DNA from: Clostridium sp. CM027
GTDB taxonomy: Bacteria > Bacillota > Clostridia > Clostridiales > Clostridiaceae
Assembly (NCBI RefSeq): GCF_024730565.1
Contig: NZ_CP077725.1
Span: 1,736,001-1,800,000 of the forward strand
Length of the DNA: 64,000 bases
Direction of reading: 5' to 3'
Position numbers and translations under genes: made by a program. The notes below the pieces were generated by a model. The model did no database searches and had not been told where the DNA came from. It was given only the letters and a program-made list of their open reading frames with translations. Positions 53,784-61,956 of the stretch are shown in pieces; the first letter of the stretch is position 1, and each line of letters opens with the position of its first letter.

Positions 53784-54651
53784 CTCCTGACTTAAATTTC
53801 TTTAACATTTTAAAACTTAAATTAACCTTTCTCCCATTTAAGGACAAAGCAAATATAACAATTATACAAGTTATAAGTTTTAAATCTGTTGGAGGTAACC
53901 CTAAGTTTAAAGCAAGAGATATACTGCCTTTATATAATATTGAACCTAAAATTGCAGTAGTCGTTGGAAGCATCCATGAAGTTTTTTTGAAAATAGCTTC
54001 TCCTAATATAACAGACGCTAGACCCATAACTATAATTCCAGTTCCCATGCCTACATCAGAAAATCTTTGATATTGAGCCATCATAGAACCAGAAACTGCT
54101 ACAAGACCATTTGAAAGCATAAGACCAAGTATTTTGATAGTCCCTATATCAATTCCTAAGGAAGTTACCATTTGAGAATTATCTCCTGTAGCTCTTAATA
54201 TAAACCCTAGTTTTGTATTCAAAAACAAATCTAAAACTATCTTAGCTAAAATAGCAAATAAGGCAATTATGATTACTGGAGAAATATCATTAGAAAAAAT
54301 AGTGCTTTGTGAAAATAATGGCACATTAGCTTTACCCATTATCCTAAGATTTATAGAATAAAGTCCTATCATAACTAAAATACCTGAAAGTAAATTTGTT
54401 ATTTTAAGCTTCACATGAAGTATCCCAGTAATTCCTCCGGCCATTATGCCCGAAATAAAAGCTAAAATTAGTGATATAAAAGGATTTACACCTTTTACTA
54501 ATGCGGCTGCTGTAACTGCAGCTCCTAATGCAAAAGTTCCATCTACAGATAAATCGGGAAAATCTAATATTCTATAAGTTATATAAACTCCTATAGCCAT
54601 TATTGCAAAAATAAATCCTTGTTCTAGTATGTTTATGATAAGGCCATCCAT
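53758..54651 (-). CDS. ABC importer permease (COG4120)
   Basis: 297 residues with about nine membrane helices. It belongs to the branched-chain/sugar-type permease superfamily: YRILDFPDLSVDGTFALGAAVTAAALVKG, LGFILRATGDNSQMVTSLGID and MGLASVILGEAIF. This family pairs with COG2984 lipoproteins and COG1101 ATPases. Characterized members transport tryptophan or tyrosine, and others have unknown substrates. Its start overlaps the lipoprotein stop. Confidence 0.92.
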   Translation of the reverse strand: MDGLIINILEQGFIFAIMAIGVYITYRILDFPDLSVDGTFALGAAVTAAALVKGVNPFISLILAFISGIMAGGITGILHVKLKITNLLSGILVMIGLYSINLRIMGKANVPLFSQSTIFSNDISPVIIIALFAILAKIVLDLFLNTKLGFILRATGDNSQMVTSLGIDIGTIKILGLMLSNGLVAVSGSMMAQYQRFSDVGMGTGIIVMGLASVILGEAIFKKTSWMLPTTTAILGSILYKGSISLALNLGLPPTDLKLITCIIVIFALSLNGRKVNLSFKMLKKFKSGGVPIASDK

Positions 54652-55661
54652 TACTTAGCACCGCCCTTAACTATCACTGCTTTTGCCTTTAAATCACTTG
54701 GTATAGTAATTTTAAGTTTGCTTGCCGTATCTTCATTTATGGTAAGTGTTGATTCCTTTAAAGTTTGTATAGGCATATCATTTGGCTTTTTACCATTTAT
54801 GATATCTACTGCCATAAGACCTGTCTCAAAACCAAGTTTATAGTAGTCTATACCTTCTGTAGCTAATGCACCAGCATCTACATGGGCTTTTTCAGCGCCT
54901 ATTATAGGAATTCCTTTTTCAATGGATTTTAAGCTGATGAGAGGCATTGAAGATGCTACTAAGTTATCAGTTGTTGTATATAAAACATCAATTCTAGGAA
55001 GTAATGAAGCTAATGCTTGAGATATATCGTTAGAACTTGAAATCCCCACAGCTATTATTTCTAAATTCATCTTTGAACCTTGCTTTTTTGCCATTTCTAC
55101 TTGAATTTCTGAATTTGCTTCACTAGTATTATATAATATACCTACCTTTTTACAGTTAGGTTTTAGTATTTTAATTAATTGAAATTGTTTATCCATAGGC
55201 AATTCATCACTAGTGCCTGTAACATTTGTATCGGGTTTGTTTAGAGATTTTACCAGACCTGATTTTACAGGATCAGTTACAGCAGTTATAAGTATAGGAA
55301 TACTTTTAGTACTGTTATATGCTGCCTGTGCGCAAGGCGTTGCTATAGCATATATTAAATCCTTTTTAGTTGAAGTGAAATTGCTTGCAATAGTTTGAGC
55401 TGTTGGAATATCGCCTTGAGCATTTTGAAAGTCTATTTTTATTTTTTCACCATCTATAAACCCCTTAGAACTAAGAGCATCCATAAATCCTTTGTGAGCT
55501 TTGTCTAGTGCGGGATGTTCTACAAGTTGGATTATTCCAATACTTGTCACCTTACCAGAATTACCTTTACTTTTTGTTTTAGCAGTCGAACAACCTGCTA
55601 AAACTGAGGCACCTAAAAACAACGTGCCAATTACACATAATAATCTCTTTTTCGCTACCAT
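54651..55661 (-). CDS. ABC importer substrate-binding lipoprotein (COG2984, TrpX-like)
   Basis: 336 residues. The signal peptide has lipobox VLAGC (Cys about 24). The periplasmic-binding fold shows SIGIIQLVEHPALDKAHKGFMDAL, ITAVTDPVKSGLVKSL, TGTSDELPMDKQFQLI and GAEKAHVDAGALATEGIDYYKLG, typical of the ABC_sub_bind family. The ligand is probably an amino acid or aromatic compound. It is the first gene of the operon. Two UAG triplets 8 nt apart overlap its ribosome binding site and start codon, echoing the leader array, which suggests control by the nearby HutP protein. Confidence 0.9.
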   Translation of the reverse strand: MVAKKRLLCVIGTLFLGASVLAGCSTAKTKSKGNSGKVTSIGIIQLVEHPALDKAHKGFMDALSSKGFIDGEKIKIDFQNAQGDIPTAQTIASNFTSTKKDLIYAIATPCAQAAYNSTKSIPILITAVTDPVKSGLVKSLNKPDTNVTGTSDELPMDKQFQLIKILKPNCKKVGILYNTSEANSEIQVEMAKKQGSKMNLEIIAVGISSSNDISQALASLLPRIDVLYTTTDNLVASSMPLISLKSIEKGIPIIGAEKAHVDAGALATEGIDYYKLGFETGLMAVDIINGKKPNDMPIQTLKESTLTINEDTASKLKITIPSDLKAKAVIVKGGAK

Positions 55662-55675
55662 ACTACCATCCTCCT
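55655..55675 (-). promoter_or_regulatory. UAG pair over the ribosome binding site and start of the ABC lipoprotein gene
   Basis: The minus strand reads GGAGGATGGTAGTATGGTAG, in which the second ATG is the start. UAG occurs twice at 8-nt spacing, and the segment TAGTATGGTAG recurs in the leader array. A protein bound here would cover the translation start. Confidence 0.5.
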
Positions 55676-55709
55676 AAAATATTTAATTATAAAAATAAAA
55701 GCTACTGTT

Positions 55710-55858
55710 AAATCATCTCCTGCGGAGTCATCTCCTGCGGAGCTGCAATATTAATGACTTCAGAAGGAGCTTTATACTCCCACAATAATTTTTTCTTTGT
55801 TATAGTATAGAACTCCCACTTATAAAAGTTGGAGACTTTCCTTCTGAAATGTCATTAA
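55710..55858 (-). repeat. Structured ~150-nt repeat element, copy B (leader of the ABC operon)
   Basis: Homologous to 52211-52360. The outer stem is AATGACATTTCAGAAGGA with TCCTTCTGAAGTCATT. An inner hairpin runs CTCCAACTT-TTAT-AAGTGGGAG. The 15-nt unit TCATCTCCTGCGGAG is tandemly duplicated in this copy only. The element is flanked by AAAGCTA and TAGCTTTTATTTTT, which can pair and look like a terminator whose loop holds the element. Confidence 0.65.
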
Positions 55859-55890
55859 TTTTATAGTTAGCTTTATTTACGTCTTAATCC

Positions 55891-55959
55891 CTACCATTAT
55901 TACACTACCATACTACCCTACTACGCTACCATACTACATGCTACAAAATACCTTAACTA
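55891..55959 (-). promoter_or_regulatory. UAG-triplet array in the ABC operon leader (candidate HutP site)
   Basis: The minus-strand RNA carries nine UAG triplets in 69 nt. Most in the core (55905-55943) are spaced 7-8 nt, with a repeated unit TAGTATGGTAG. HutP of Bacillus binds UAG triplets spaced by 4 nt (period 7) in its leader. A HutP-family gene lies directly upstream. Confidence 0.65.
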
Positions 55960-55989
55960 CATTATTATTCTATGTTAAATTTTTTATTA

Positions 55990-56018
55990 ATCTTATAGCA
56001 TTTTTTTCAAATTGTCAA
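55990..56018 (-). promoter_or_regulatory. Sigma-A-like promoter of the ABC operon
   Basis: TTGACA (56013-56018), 17-bp spacer, TAAGAT (55990-55995). It gives a leader of about 320 nt holding the UAG array and repeat element before the first start codon. Confidence 0.8.
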
Positions 56019-56060
56019 TATATTTCTAAAATATTAGATTTTTAAATTATAAAATTTCAG

Positions 56061-56480
56061 TTAATAAATATCAGGTATAGAACGATGTGAAAGTCCTATT
56101 ACAACCTCATTCAAATGGAGCAAACCTATACTTAAAAATATACATACACTTATATGTTCACCAGATCTCGCTATTCCCATTTTCCCACCTACATTTAATC
56201 CGTTAGCTTTAGGTGCAACTTGGGCTAAAGCATCTTTAGTAGCACCAGCTACAGCACCCTCATGAACATGACAATCCTTTATAAGTCCACCTCTTTTTGA
56301 AGCTACAATAGCACTTTCAATTACCTTTGTAGTAAATGCAGAAAAATTACCTCCAATATCTATTGCAGTAACCAATATTCCTTTTTCTTTATAAGCTGCG
56401 ATAAATTTTTCTTCACTAGCTCTTGGACATAGGGACATTTTCACAGAAATTTTAGCAATATCTGTACTTTTATGATCCAT
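56061..56480 (-). CDS. hutP: HutP-family RNA-binding antiterminator
   Basis: 139 residues with the ATG at 56480 after AGAGGTG; a longer frame to 56555 has no good ribosome binding site. It shows the HutP fold pattern: alternating helices and strands with TAIDIGGNFSAFTTKVIESAIVA, a His-containing segment CHVHEGAVAGATKDAL, LNVGGKMGIARSGEHISVCIFLSIG and the closing EVVIGLSHRSIPDI, where the His corresponds to the metal ligand near the C-terminus of Bacillus HutP. HutP hexamers bind UAG repeats in RNA in the presence of histidine and a divalent metal. The hut genes are absent; the likely target is the adjacent ABC leader. Confidence 0.85.
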   Translation of the reverse strand: MDHKSTDIAKISVKMSLCPRASEEKFIAAYKEKGILVTAIDIGGNFSAFTTKVIESAIVASKRGGLIKDCHVHEGAVAGATKDALAQVAPKANGLNVGGKMGIARSGEHISVCIFLSIGLLHLNEVVIGLSHRSIPDIY

Positions 56481-56684
56481 AAGTATCACCTCTAAATTAA
56501 TATTTTTCAATTTTAGTATAACATATATTATACTTGCATCTAAAAGTTTTATCATTTTATATTTTTTAGGCTACGAACATGATTCCGTAGGATATAACTA
56601 AATCCAGCTCCTTACTACCTCATTGACTAACTCCTTCATTATAAATATAATATATATAATGCGCAGGGAAAGGAGCTGTAATGT

Positions 56685-57245
56685 ATGTCACAAACCACAA
56701 AAAAAGCTTTAGCATCATCATTGAAAAAACTAATGAATACTACTCCATTAACAAAAATTACAATTAATGATATTGTTAACGACTGTGGAGTAAATCGCCG
56801 TACATTCTACTATCACTTTCAAGATATCTATGCACTTTTAGAGTGGGTTTTCGAAACTGAAGTTGCTAGTGTCATGGCAGAAAATAAAACGTATCAAACG
56901 TGGCAACAGGGATTTTTGCAAATATTTCTCTATTTAGATCAAAATCATAAAATGGTGTTAAATACCTATAATTCCGTTGGGCGTGAGTATTTGGAAACCC
57001 ATTTATACAATGCAGTGTACACCCTTGTCTTTAATGTTGTTGATGAGCTCGCCGTGGACATGAAGATTTGGGAAGAAAAAAAAGAATTTATAGTTAATTT
57101 TTATAAATTTGCATTTGTAGGGTTATTGCTTGATTGGATAAGAACAAAGATGGTTAAAAATCCAGAACAACTTATCGCCGATCTCAATAATGTAATAAGT
57201 GGCGATATCCATAGAGCATTATCAAAATGCAAAATACAAAAATAG
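56685..57245 (+). CDS. TetR/AcrR-family regulator
   Basis: 186 residues. An N-terminal HTH spans about 8-55 (KKALASSLKKLMNTTPLTKITINDIVNDCGVNRRTFYYHFQDIYALLEWVFE), and the C-terminal ligand-binding domain resembles the DhaS-type TetR_C_8 group. It has its own ribosome binding site and terminator. It converges with the oleate hydratase gene and may regulate it, but the hydratase promoter is 2 kb away and the link is inferred from proximity only. Confidence 0.9.
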   Translation: MSQTTKKALASSLKKLMNTTPLTKITINDIVNDCGVNRRTFYYHFQDIYALLEWVFETEVASVMAENKTYQTWQQGFLQIFLYLDQNHKMVLNTYNSVGREYLETHLYNAVYTLVFNVVDELAVDMKIWEEKKEFIVNFYKFAFVGLLLDWIRTKMVKNPEQLIADLNNVISGDIHRALSKCKIQK

Positions 57246-57339
57246 TAAACACTTTTGCCAACCATACTGTCACTGATAGTATTTTTATTTAAACATCAGA
57301 AATTGTATGTGGTAGTTATTATAAAAATATTTATAATAA

Positions 57340-57376
57340 AGAGAACCAGGAGGAATTAAATTTCTCCTGGTTCTCT
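57340..57376. terminator. Bidirectional intrinsic terminator
   Basis: A perfect 13-bp stem AGAGAACCAGGAG/CTCCTGGTTCTCT with an A/T-rich loop, T-tailed on the plus strand (seven T) and A/T-rich on the other. It separates the convergent TetR and oleate hydratase genes. Confidence 0.92.
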
Positions 57377-57386
57377 TTTTTTATAT

Positions 57387-59084
57387 TTAAATTAACCCTT
57401 CAAGTGTTGTGTTTTTTAAAAGTTTTTTCACAATCATCTCAGCGGGGAGAGGACGTCCACTATATAATGCCTTTGTTGCCGCAGCAATCACGCGAACATC
57501 GTATTTAGTGGGATATACATCTGGTACTTCTTTCTCAAGATTAAGTAGCGTATAAACCGCCATCATAGCTGAACGAATGGAATATTCAACTGTGAATACA
57601 CAATCATCTGCAACTTCTGCAAATTGTCCTAAAAAGGCAAGATTGTTACTTCCTTTCGGAATAACGTCAGGACGATCACCCTTGACACGTGGCATAAACT
57701 GACTGGTTGTATAAGGCATCATGCAAGGGATAACATTAACGTTTTTAAGGATTTCTGGTATTTCATCTTTCTTACCCATATGGTATAAAAGTTCCGTTAC
57801 AAGTTCTTCACCAGTGCAATCACACATTCTCTTTTTTACAAAATCTCCAATATTGTCAGGGAAAAGACCATAAGCCCATAGTACCAATACATTTTTAGGT
57901 TGGTCAATAAAGTGAGGCTGTCTATTACAAGTTACGCTCAAAAGCCAGCTTGAATCTTTGATAGTTATAATACCTCCTGTAACAGTTTTCCCGGAATATG
58001 GGTCATTACCTGTTAATTCCTTAAGAAGATCTGCTATTTTAGGATCCGCGCTAGTTATAGTAAAAGATTCCCATTTGCTTTTGTCTATGTCACTACAAAA
58101 AACTTCTGGTTTTCCAAATGAAGGATCTTTCTTAGCTATGTTTTTCCATAAATCCCAGCAACCTGCTGTTCCACGATTAATTGTTGCAGGCTCGTGCATA
58201 CTTCCAATCGTAGAATTTTCTGTCATAGATCCATTGGTAACAAATACCAAATCATTCTCGGTTGTATGAATTATTTCTTCCTTGCCATTATGCAACAGTC
58301 GAATGGCCGTAACAGTTTTTTTATCAGTTTCTATATCAATATCCAAATCTGTAACCTGTGCATTTAGGTTAATGACTACATTTTTAGACTGCAACCATTT
58401 TTCCAAAGGAAGAATCATAGACTCATACTGGTTGTACTTTGGAAACATAATGTTTTTCATATGGCTCATTCCAGGAAGCAAGTGCATAAAACGTTGCATA
58501 TATCGTTTCATTTCCACAACGCTGTGCCAATTTTCAAATGCAAACATAGAGCGCCAGAAGCACCACATATTAGTTTCTAAAAAAGATGGGTGAAAATACT
58601 GCTCAACAGTTGTGGCTCCCAAATTTTCTTCGGTTGCAAGAAGAAGCATAGTAAGTTGCTTAATATGAAGATCGTTTAATCCAAGAGAGGAAAAATCGGC
58701 CTTTTCACCACAGTTATGAAGTAACCTACAAGTCGATTCGTTAGGGTCAGCCATATTTAGCTCTCGAAATTCGTCCAAAACAGTTCGATTAGGGGCGCTT
58801 AGAGAAGGAACCGCGCTAAATAAATCCCAACAACACTCATAATGTTCTTCCATTTCGCGTCCACCGCGAACAACGTAACCGTCCTTTGCGTTTCCAGCTC
58901 CATCCATACTACCACCGATAATATGTGCTTGTTCTAAAATAGTGATATTTTTACCATCCATATGACCATCTCGAATTAAGTATGCAGCAGCCGCAAGAGA
59001 GGCTATACCTCCTCCGACTAAATATGCTTTTTTGTTTTCAATGCCTTCTGGCTTTAAAGTATTAATATTTTGAAAATTCCCCAT
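57387..59084 (-). CDS. ohyA: Oleate hydratase (MCRA family)
   Basis: 565 residues, the usual length. It adds water to the cis-9 double bond of unsaturated fatty acids to give 10-hydroxy fatty acids, detoxifying them. The FAD-binding motif is AYLVGGGIASLAAAAYLIRDG at 22-42. The conserved catalytic loop GGREMEEHYECCWDLFS lies near 76-92, and other family blocks are FVTNGSMTENSTIGSM, GGIITIKDSSWLLS and LGQFAEVADDCVFTVEYSIRSA. The ribosome binding site is AGGGGGA. Spaced TTGCA/TGCAA repeats at 59181-59214 upstream may be an operator. Confidence 0.95.
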   Translation of the reverse strand: MGNFQNINTLKPEGIENKKAYLVGGGIASLAAAAYLIRDGHMDGKNITILEQAHIIGGSMDGAGNAKDGYVVRGGREMEEHYECCWDLFSAVPSLSAPNRTVLDEFRELNMADPNESTCRLLHNCGEKADFSSLGLNDLHIKQLTMLLLATEENLGATTVEQYFHPSFLETNMWCFWRSMFAFENWHSVVEMKRYMQRFMHLLPGMSHMKNIMFPKYNQYESMILPLEKWLQSKNVVINLNAQVTDLDIDIETDKKTVTAIRLLHNGKEEIIHTTENDLVFVTNGSMTENSTIGSMHEPATINRGTAGCWDLWKNIAKKDPSFGKPEVFCSDIDKSKWESFTITSADPKIADLLKELTGNDPYSGKTVTGGIITIKDSSWLLSVTCNRQPHFIDQPKNVLVLWAYGLFPDNIGDFVKKRMCDCTGEELVTELLYHMGKKDEIPEILKNVNVIPCMMPYTTSQFMPRVKGDRPDVIPKGSNNLAFLGQFAEVADDCVFTVEYSIRSAMMAVYTLLNLEKEVPDVYPTKYDVRVIAAATKALYSGRPLPAEMIVKKLLKNTTLEGLI

Positions 59085-59180
59085 AAATATTCATCCCCCT
59101 AAATGTTAATTAATTCATACGTCTACTAAGTAATTTACTACAACTACAGAAAAAAACAAATCATCAATCTTCAACGAATG

Positions 59181-59214
59181 TGCAATTTTGCAATAAAATC
59201 ATAATTTTGTGCAA
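59181..59214. promoter_or_regulatory. Palindromic TGCAA repeats upstream of oleate hydratase
   Basis: TGCAATTTTGCA (59181-59192) is a palindrome with a 2-nt centre, and a further TGCAA follows at 59210, about 100-130 bp before the start. It could be a TetR operator. The rest of the gap 59085-59586 shows no gene I can support. Confidence 0.4.
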
Positions 59215-59586
59215 TAAATTCAGAATCAAGCATAATTCTCCATTAAATCTAAAATTCATTATTTTTCATACAAATCACCTCTACTCTTCTTATTTTTGAG
59301 TTCTAATAAATACGATACTAAATGCTAACAAAATTAGGTTTATAATTACTAAAATCACTCCTCATTGACCATACTTGAAATATTGGAACGCTCTCTTAAA
59401 TACCATAGTTATAGGGCCCTGAAACTTCACCAGTGGTAGTTATAATAAAAGCTCAGCAATGTACTGATATCCACGGAATGGCTGTCACATATCAAAAAAA
59501 TTTATTAGAATAATATCAGTAGAAATGTTATATCTTCTCTTTTAGTATTTACTAAAATACTGAAAGAAAAAAATAAAATTACTATA

Positions 59587-59615
59587 TTGACAATATTCTC
59601 TAAATGGTTTATTAT
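59587..59615 (+). promoter_or_regulatory. Sigma-A-like promoter of the carbohydrate ABC operon
   Basis: TTGACA (59587-59592), 17-bp spacer, TATTAT (59610-59615). Confidence 0.82.
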
Positions 59616-59622
59616 AATGTTT

Positions 59623-59638
59623 AAGCAAACGATTGCAT
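59623..59638. promoter_or_regulatory. Catabolite-responsive element (cre)
   Basis: The reverse complement ATGCAATCGTTTGCTT fits WTGNAANCGNWNNCWW at every position. It begins 7 nt after the -10 box, so bound CcpA (or a LacI-family protein) would cover the transcription start. Confidence 0.8.
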
Positions 59639-59675
59639 AGATAAGATTTAATTAGAAAATAGGGGGGGCTTAATA

Positions 59676-60998
59676 ATGAAGAACACAAAAAAGCTTATAG
59701 CAGTTGCATGTACAGTTGCTATAATGACAGGTATGTTGTCTGGTTGTAGTAAAAGTACAGATCCTGCTGCTTCAAAAGCGGTAGGCAAGGATGTCGTAGT
59801 GGACATATTCCAATTTAAAGTTGAAGCTAAGGATGCTCTTGAAAAAGCTACAAAAGAATACATGGCATTAAATAAAAATGTTAAAATTAATGTACAAACA
59901 GTTGGCGGTGGAGAAGACTACGGTGCGGCATTAAAATCTAAATTTGCATCAGGACAAGAACCAACAATATACAATATTGGCGGAACTCAAGATGTCCTTG
60001 ACTGGAAAGCTAAACTTCAAGATTTATCAAGCGAACCATGGGTATCACAAGCTTACCCAGGAACTTTAGATGCTGTAAAGATGGATGGTAAACTTTATGG
60101 TATGCCGTTTAACCAAGAAGGATCTGGACTTATTTACAATAAAACAATATTCACAAAAGCAGGAATTGATGCTTCAAAAATCAAAACATATGCAGATTTA
60201 AAAGCCGCATCGAAAACATTGGATTCAAAGAAGAAAGAATTAAAGATAGATGCAGTATTTGCTTTACCTGGCAAGGAAACTTGGGTAACAGGATTACATT
60301 TATCTAACGTTGCTTTTGCAAATGAATTTCCAACAGTTGTAGATGCATTTAATGCAAAAGAAATAACATTCAAACAAAATGAGCCATTAAAGAAACTATT
60401 AGATCTTCAAATTAAATATGCTTATAAGCCAGATGGTACTAATAAATCAATTAACAGCGTGGACTATTCTACTCAAGTTGAAAAAATGTTCTCTATGAGT
60501 AAAGTAGCAATAATTCAACAAGGAAACTGGGCTTTTGGATCAATAGATGGTATCGATCCAGAATTGTCCAAAAATATTGGTATATTACCAATGCCTTTAG
60601 ATGGCGTTAAAGAAGGTTGTATCCAAGTTGGAGTACCTATGTATTGGGCTATTAACAGTTCAAAAGATGATGGAGCTAAGAAAGCTGCTGCAGACTTCTT
60701 AAACTGGTTATATACTTCAGACAGAGGTAAAGAAATGATCATTAAAGACTTTAAGTTTATACCAGCTTTCAAAGGTTATGACGGTGAGAAATTACAACCA
60801 ACAGATGCACTAGGTAAAGAAGTACTTAGATACGTAAACGAAGGAAAAACAATTCCATGGGTATTTATGGGATATCCTACTGCATGGGGTATGGAAAAAT
60901 TCGGAACAGACGTTCAAAAATATATTGCTGGCACCATCACATGGGATAAATTAGTAGATAATATGAAAACGACCTGGTCAGCAGCAAGAAAAAAATAA
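59676..60998 (+). CDS. Carbohydrate ABC importer substrate-binding lipoprotein (family 1)
   Basis: 440 residues. The lipoprotein signal KKLIAVACTVAIMTGMLSGC has its lipidated Cys at about residue 24. The MalE-like domain has KMDGKLYGMPFNQEGSGLIYNKTIF, the ligand-pocket segments EKMFSMSKVAIIQQGNWAF and, further on, GVPMYWAINSSKDD and FLNWLYTSDRG. It is the first gene of a three-gene operon and lacks its own ATPase, which is usually shared (MsmX type) in Firmicutes. The substrate is an oligosaccharide or glycoside, not identified. Ribosome binding site GGGGGG. Confidence 0.92.
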   Translation: MKNTKKLIAVACTVAIMTGMLSGCSKSTDPAASKAVGKDVVVDIFQFKVEAKDALEKATKEYMALNKNVKINVQTVGGGEDYGAALKSKFASGQEPTIYNIGGTQDVLDWKAKLQDLSSEPWVSQAYPGTLDAVKMDGKLYGMPFNQEGSGLIYNKTIFTKAGIDASKIKTYADLKAASKTLDSKKKELKIDAVFALPGKETWVTGLHLSNVAFANEFPTVVDAFNAKEITFKQNEPLKKLLDLQIKYAYKPDGTNKSINSVDYSTQVEKMFSMSKVAIIQQGNWAFGSIDGIDPELSKNIGILPMPLDGVKEGCIQVGVPMYWAINSSKDDGAKKAAADFLNWLYTSDRGKEMIIKDFKFIPAFKGYDGEKLQPTDALGKEVLRYVNEGKTIPWVFMGYPTAWGMEKFGTDVQKYIAGTITWDKLVDNMKTTWSAARKK

Positions 60999-61018
60999 TG
61001 AATATGATTTAAGATTTC

Positions 61019-61055
61019 AAAATCCTGGGAAAGTTCAAATCTGTTCCAGGATTTT
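61019..61055 (+). other. Intercistronic hairpin after the binding-protein gene
   Basis: Arms AAAATCCTGGGAA and TTCCAGGATTTT with one bulge lie between the lipoprotein and permease genes. It can act as a leaky terminator or mRNA stabilizer that keeps binding-protein levels above permease levels. Confidence 0.7.
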
Positions 61056-61092
61056 ATTAATATCAAGCTAATGTACGAAAGGAGATACTGTA

Positions 61093-61956
61093 ATGAAAAA
61101 AAATAATGCGTCATTTTGGATGTTTGTAGGTCCAATTTTAGCTGTGTTCACTATAGTTTTGATCATACCATTGCTTTTTGGAGTTTACTATTCTTTTACA
61201 GACTGGAATGGAATTGCATCCGATATAAGTTGGATCGGATTTGCAAACTACGTCTCTGCATTTAAGGATGAGACTTTCCTTGCTTCATTCTTATTTACAG
61301 CTAAATTTACTATAGTTTCAGTTGTTGTAATAAATTGTATTGGATTTGGCCTCGCTTTACTTGTAACAACTGGTATGAAAAGCAATAATCTACTTAGAAC
61401 TATATTTTTTATGCCTAACTTGATAGGAGGACTTATACTTGGATTTATTTGGCAGTTTATTTTCACACAAGTTTTTTCTGGACTTGGAACTATTTTTCAT
61501 CAGCAATGGTTACTTGGATGGTTATCGGATGGGACTACTGGATTTTATGGGTTAGTAATTTTAATGTCATGGCAAATGTCAGGATATTTAATGGTTATTT
61601 ATGTAGCTGCTCTTCAAAACATACCACCAGAGCTTACGGAAGCAGCTGAGATTGATGGTGCAAATGCATGGCAGAGAATAAAGAATATTACATTCCCTCT
61701 AGTAGGACCTGCCTTTACAGTAAGTTTATTTTTAACTTTATCTAATTCCTTTAAACTTTATGACCAAAATTTATCCTTAACTGCAGGTGGTCCTGCAAAT
61801 TCAACACAGATGCTCTCTATGAATATTTACAACACCGCATTCAAATTTAATCAAATGGGCGTAGCGCAAGCAAAAGCTGTTATATTTTTACTAATAGTTG
61901 GTGCGGTTACTTTAACACAAGTATATCTTTCTAAGAAAAATGAGGTGGAAGCATGA
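61093..61956 (+). CDS. Carbohydrate ABC importer permease (MalF/UgpA type)
   Basis: 287 residues with six membrane helices. The ATPase-coupling EAA motif reads ELTEAAEIDGANAWQRIKNITFPL near residue 183. The N-terminal segment VGPILAVFTIVLIIPLLFGVYYSFTDWNG is typical of this family. Its last four bases overlap the start of the next permease, indicating translational coupling. Confidence 0.93.
   Translation: MKKNNASFWMFVGPILAVFTIVLIIPLLFGVYYSFTDWNGIASDISWIGFANYVSAFKDETFLASFLFTAKFTIVSVVVINCIGFGLALLVTTGMKSNNLLRTIFFMPNLIGGLILGFIWQFIFTQVFSGLGTIFHQQWLLGWLSDGTTGFYGLVILMSWQMSGYLMVIYVAALQNIPPELTEAAEIDGANAWQRIKNITFPLVGPAFTVSLFLTLSNSFKLYDQNLSLTAGGPANSTQMLSMNIYNTAFKFNQMGVAQAKAVIFLLIVGAVTLTQVYLSKKNEVEA

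Noticed and set aside
55891-55959. CRISPR or simple tandem repeat explanation for the CTACCATACTAC array
   Set aside because: Units are too short and irregular for CRISPR and there are no spacers; the regular UAG spacing next to hutP is a better explanation.
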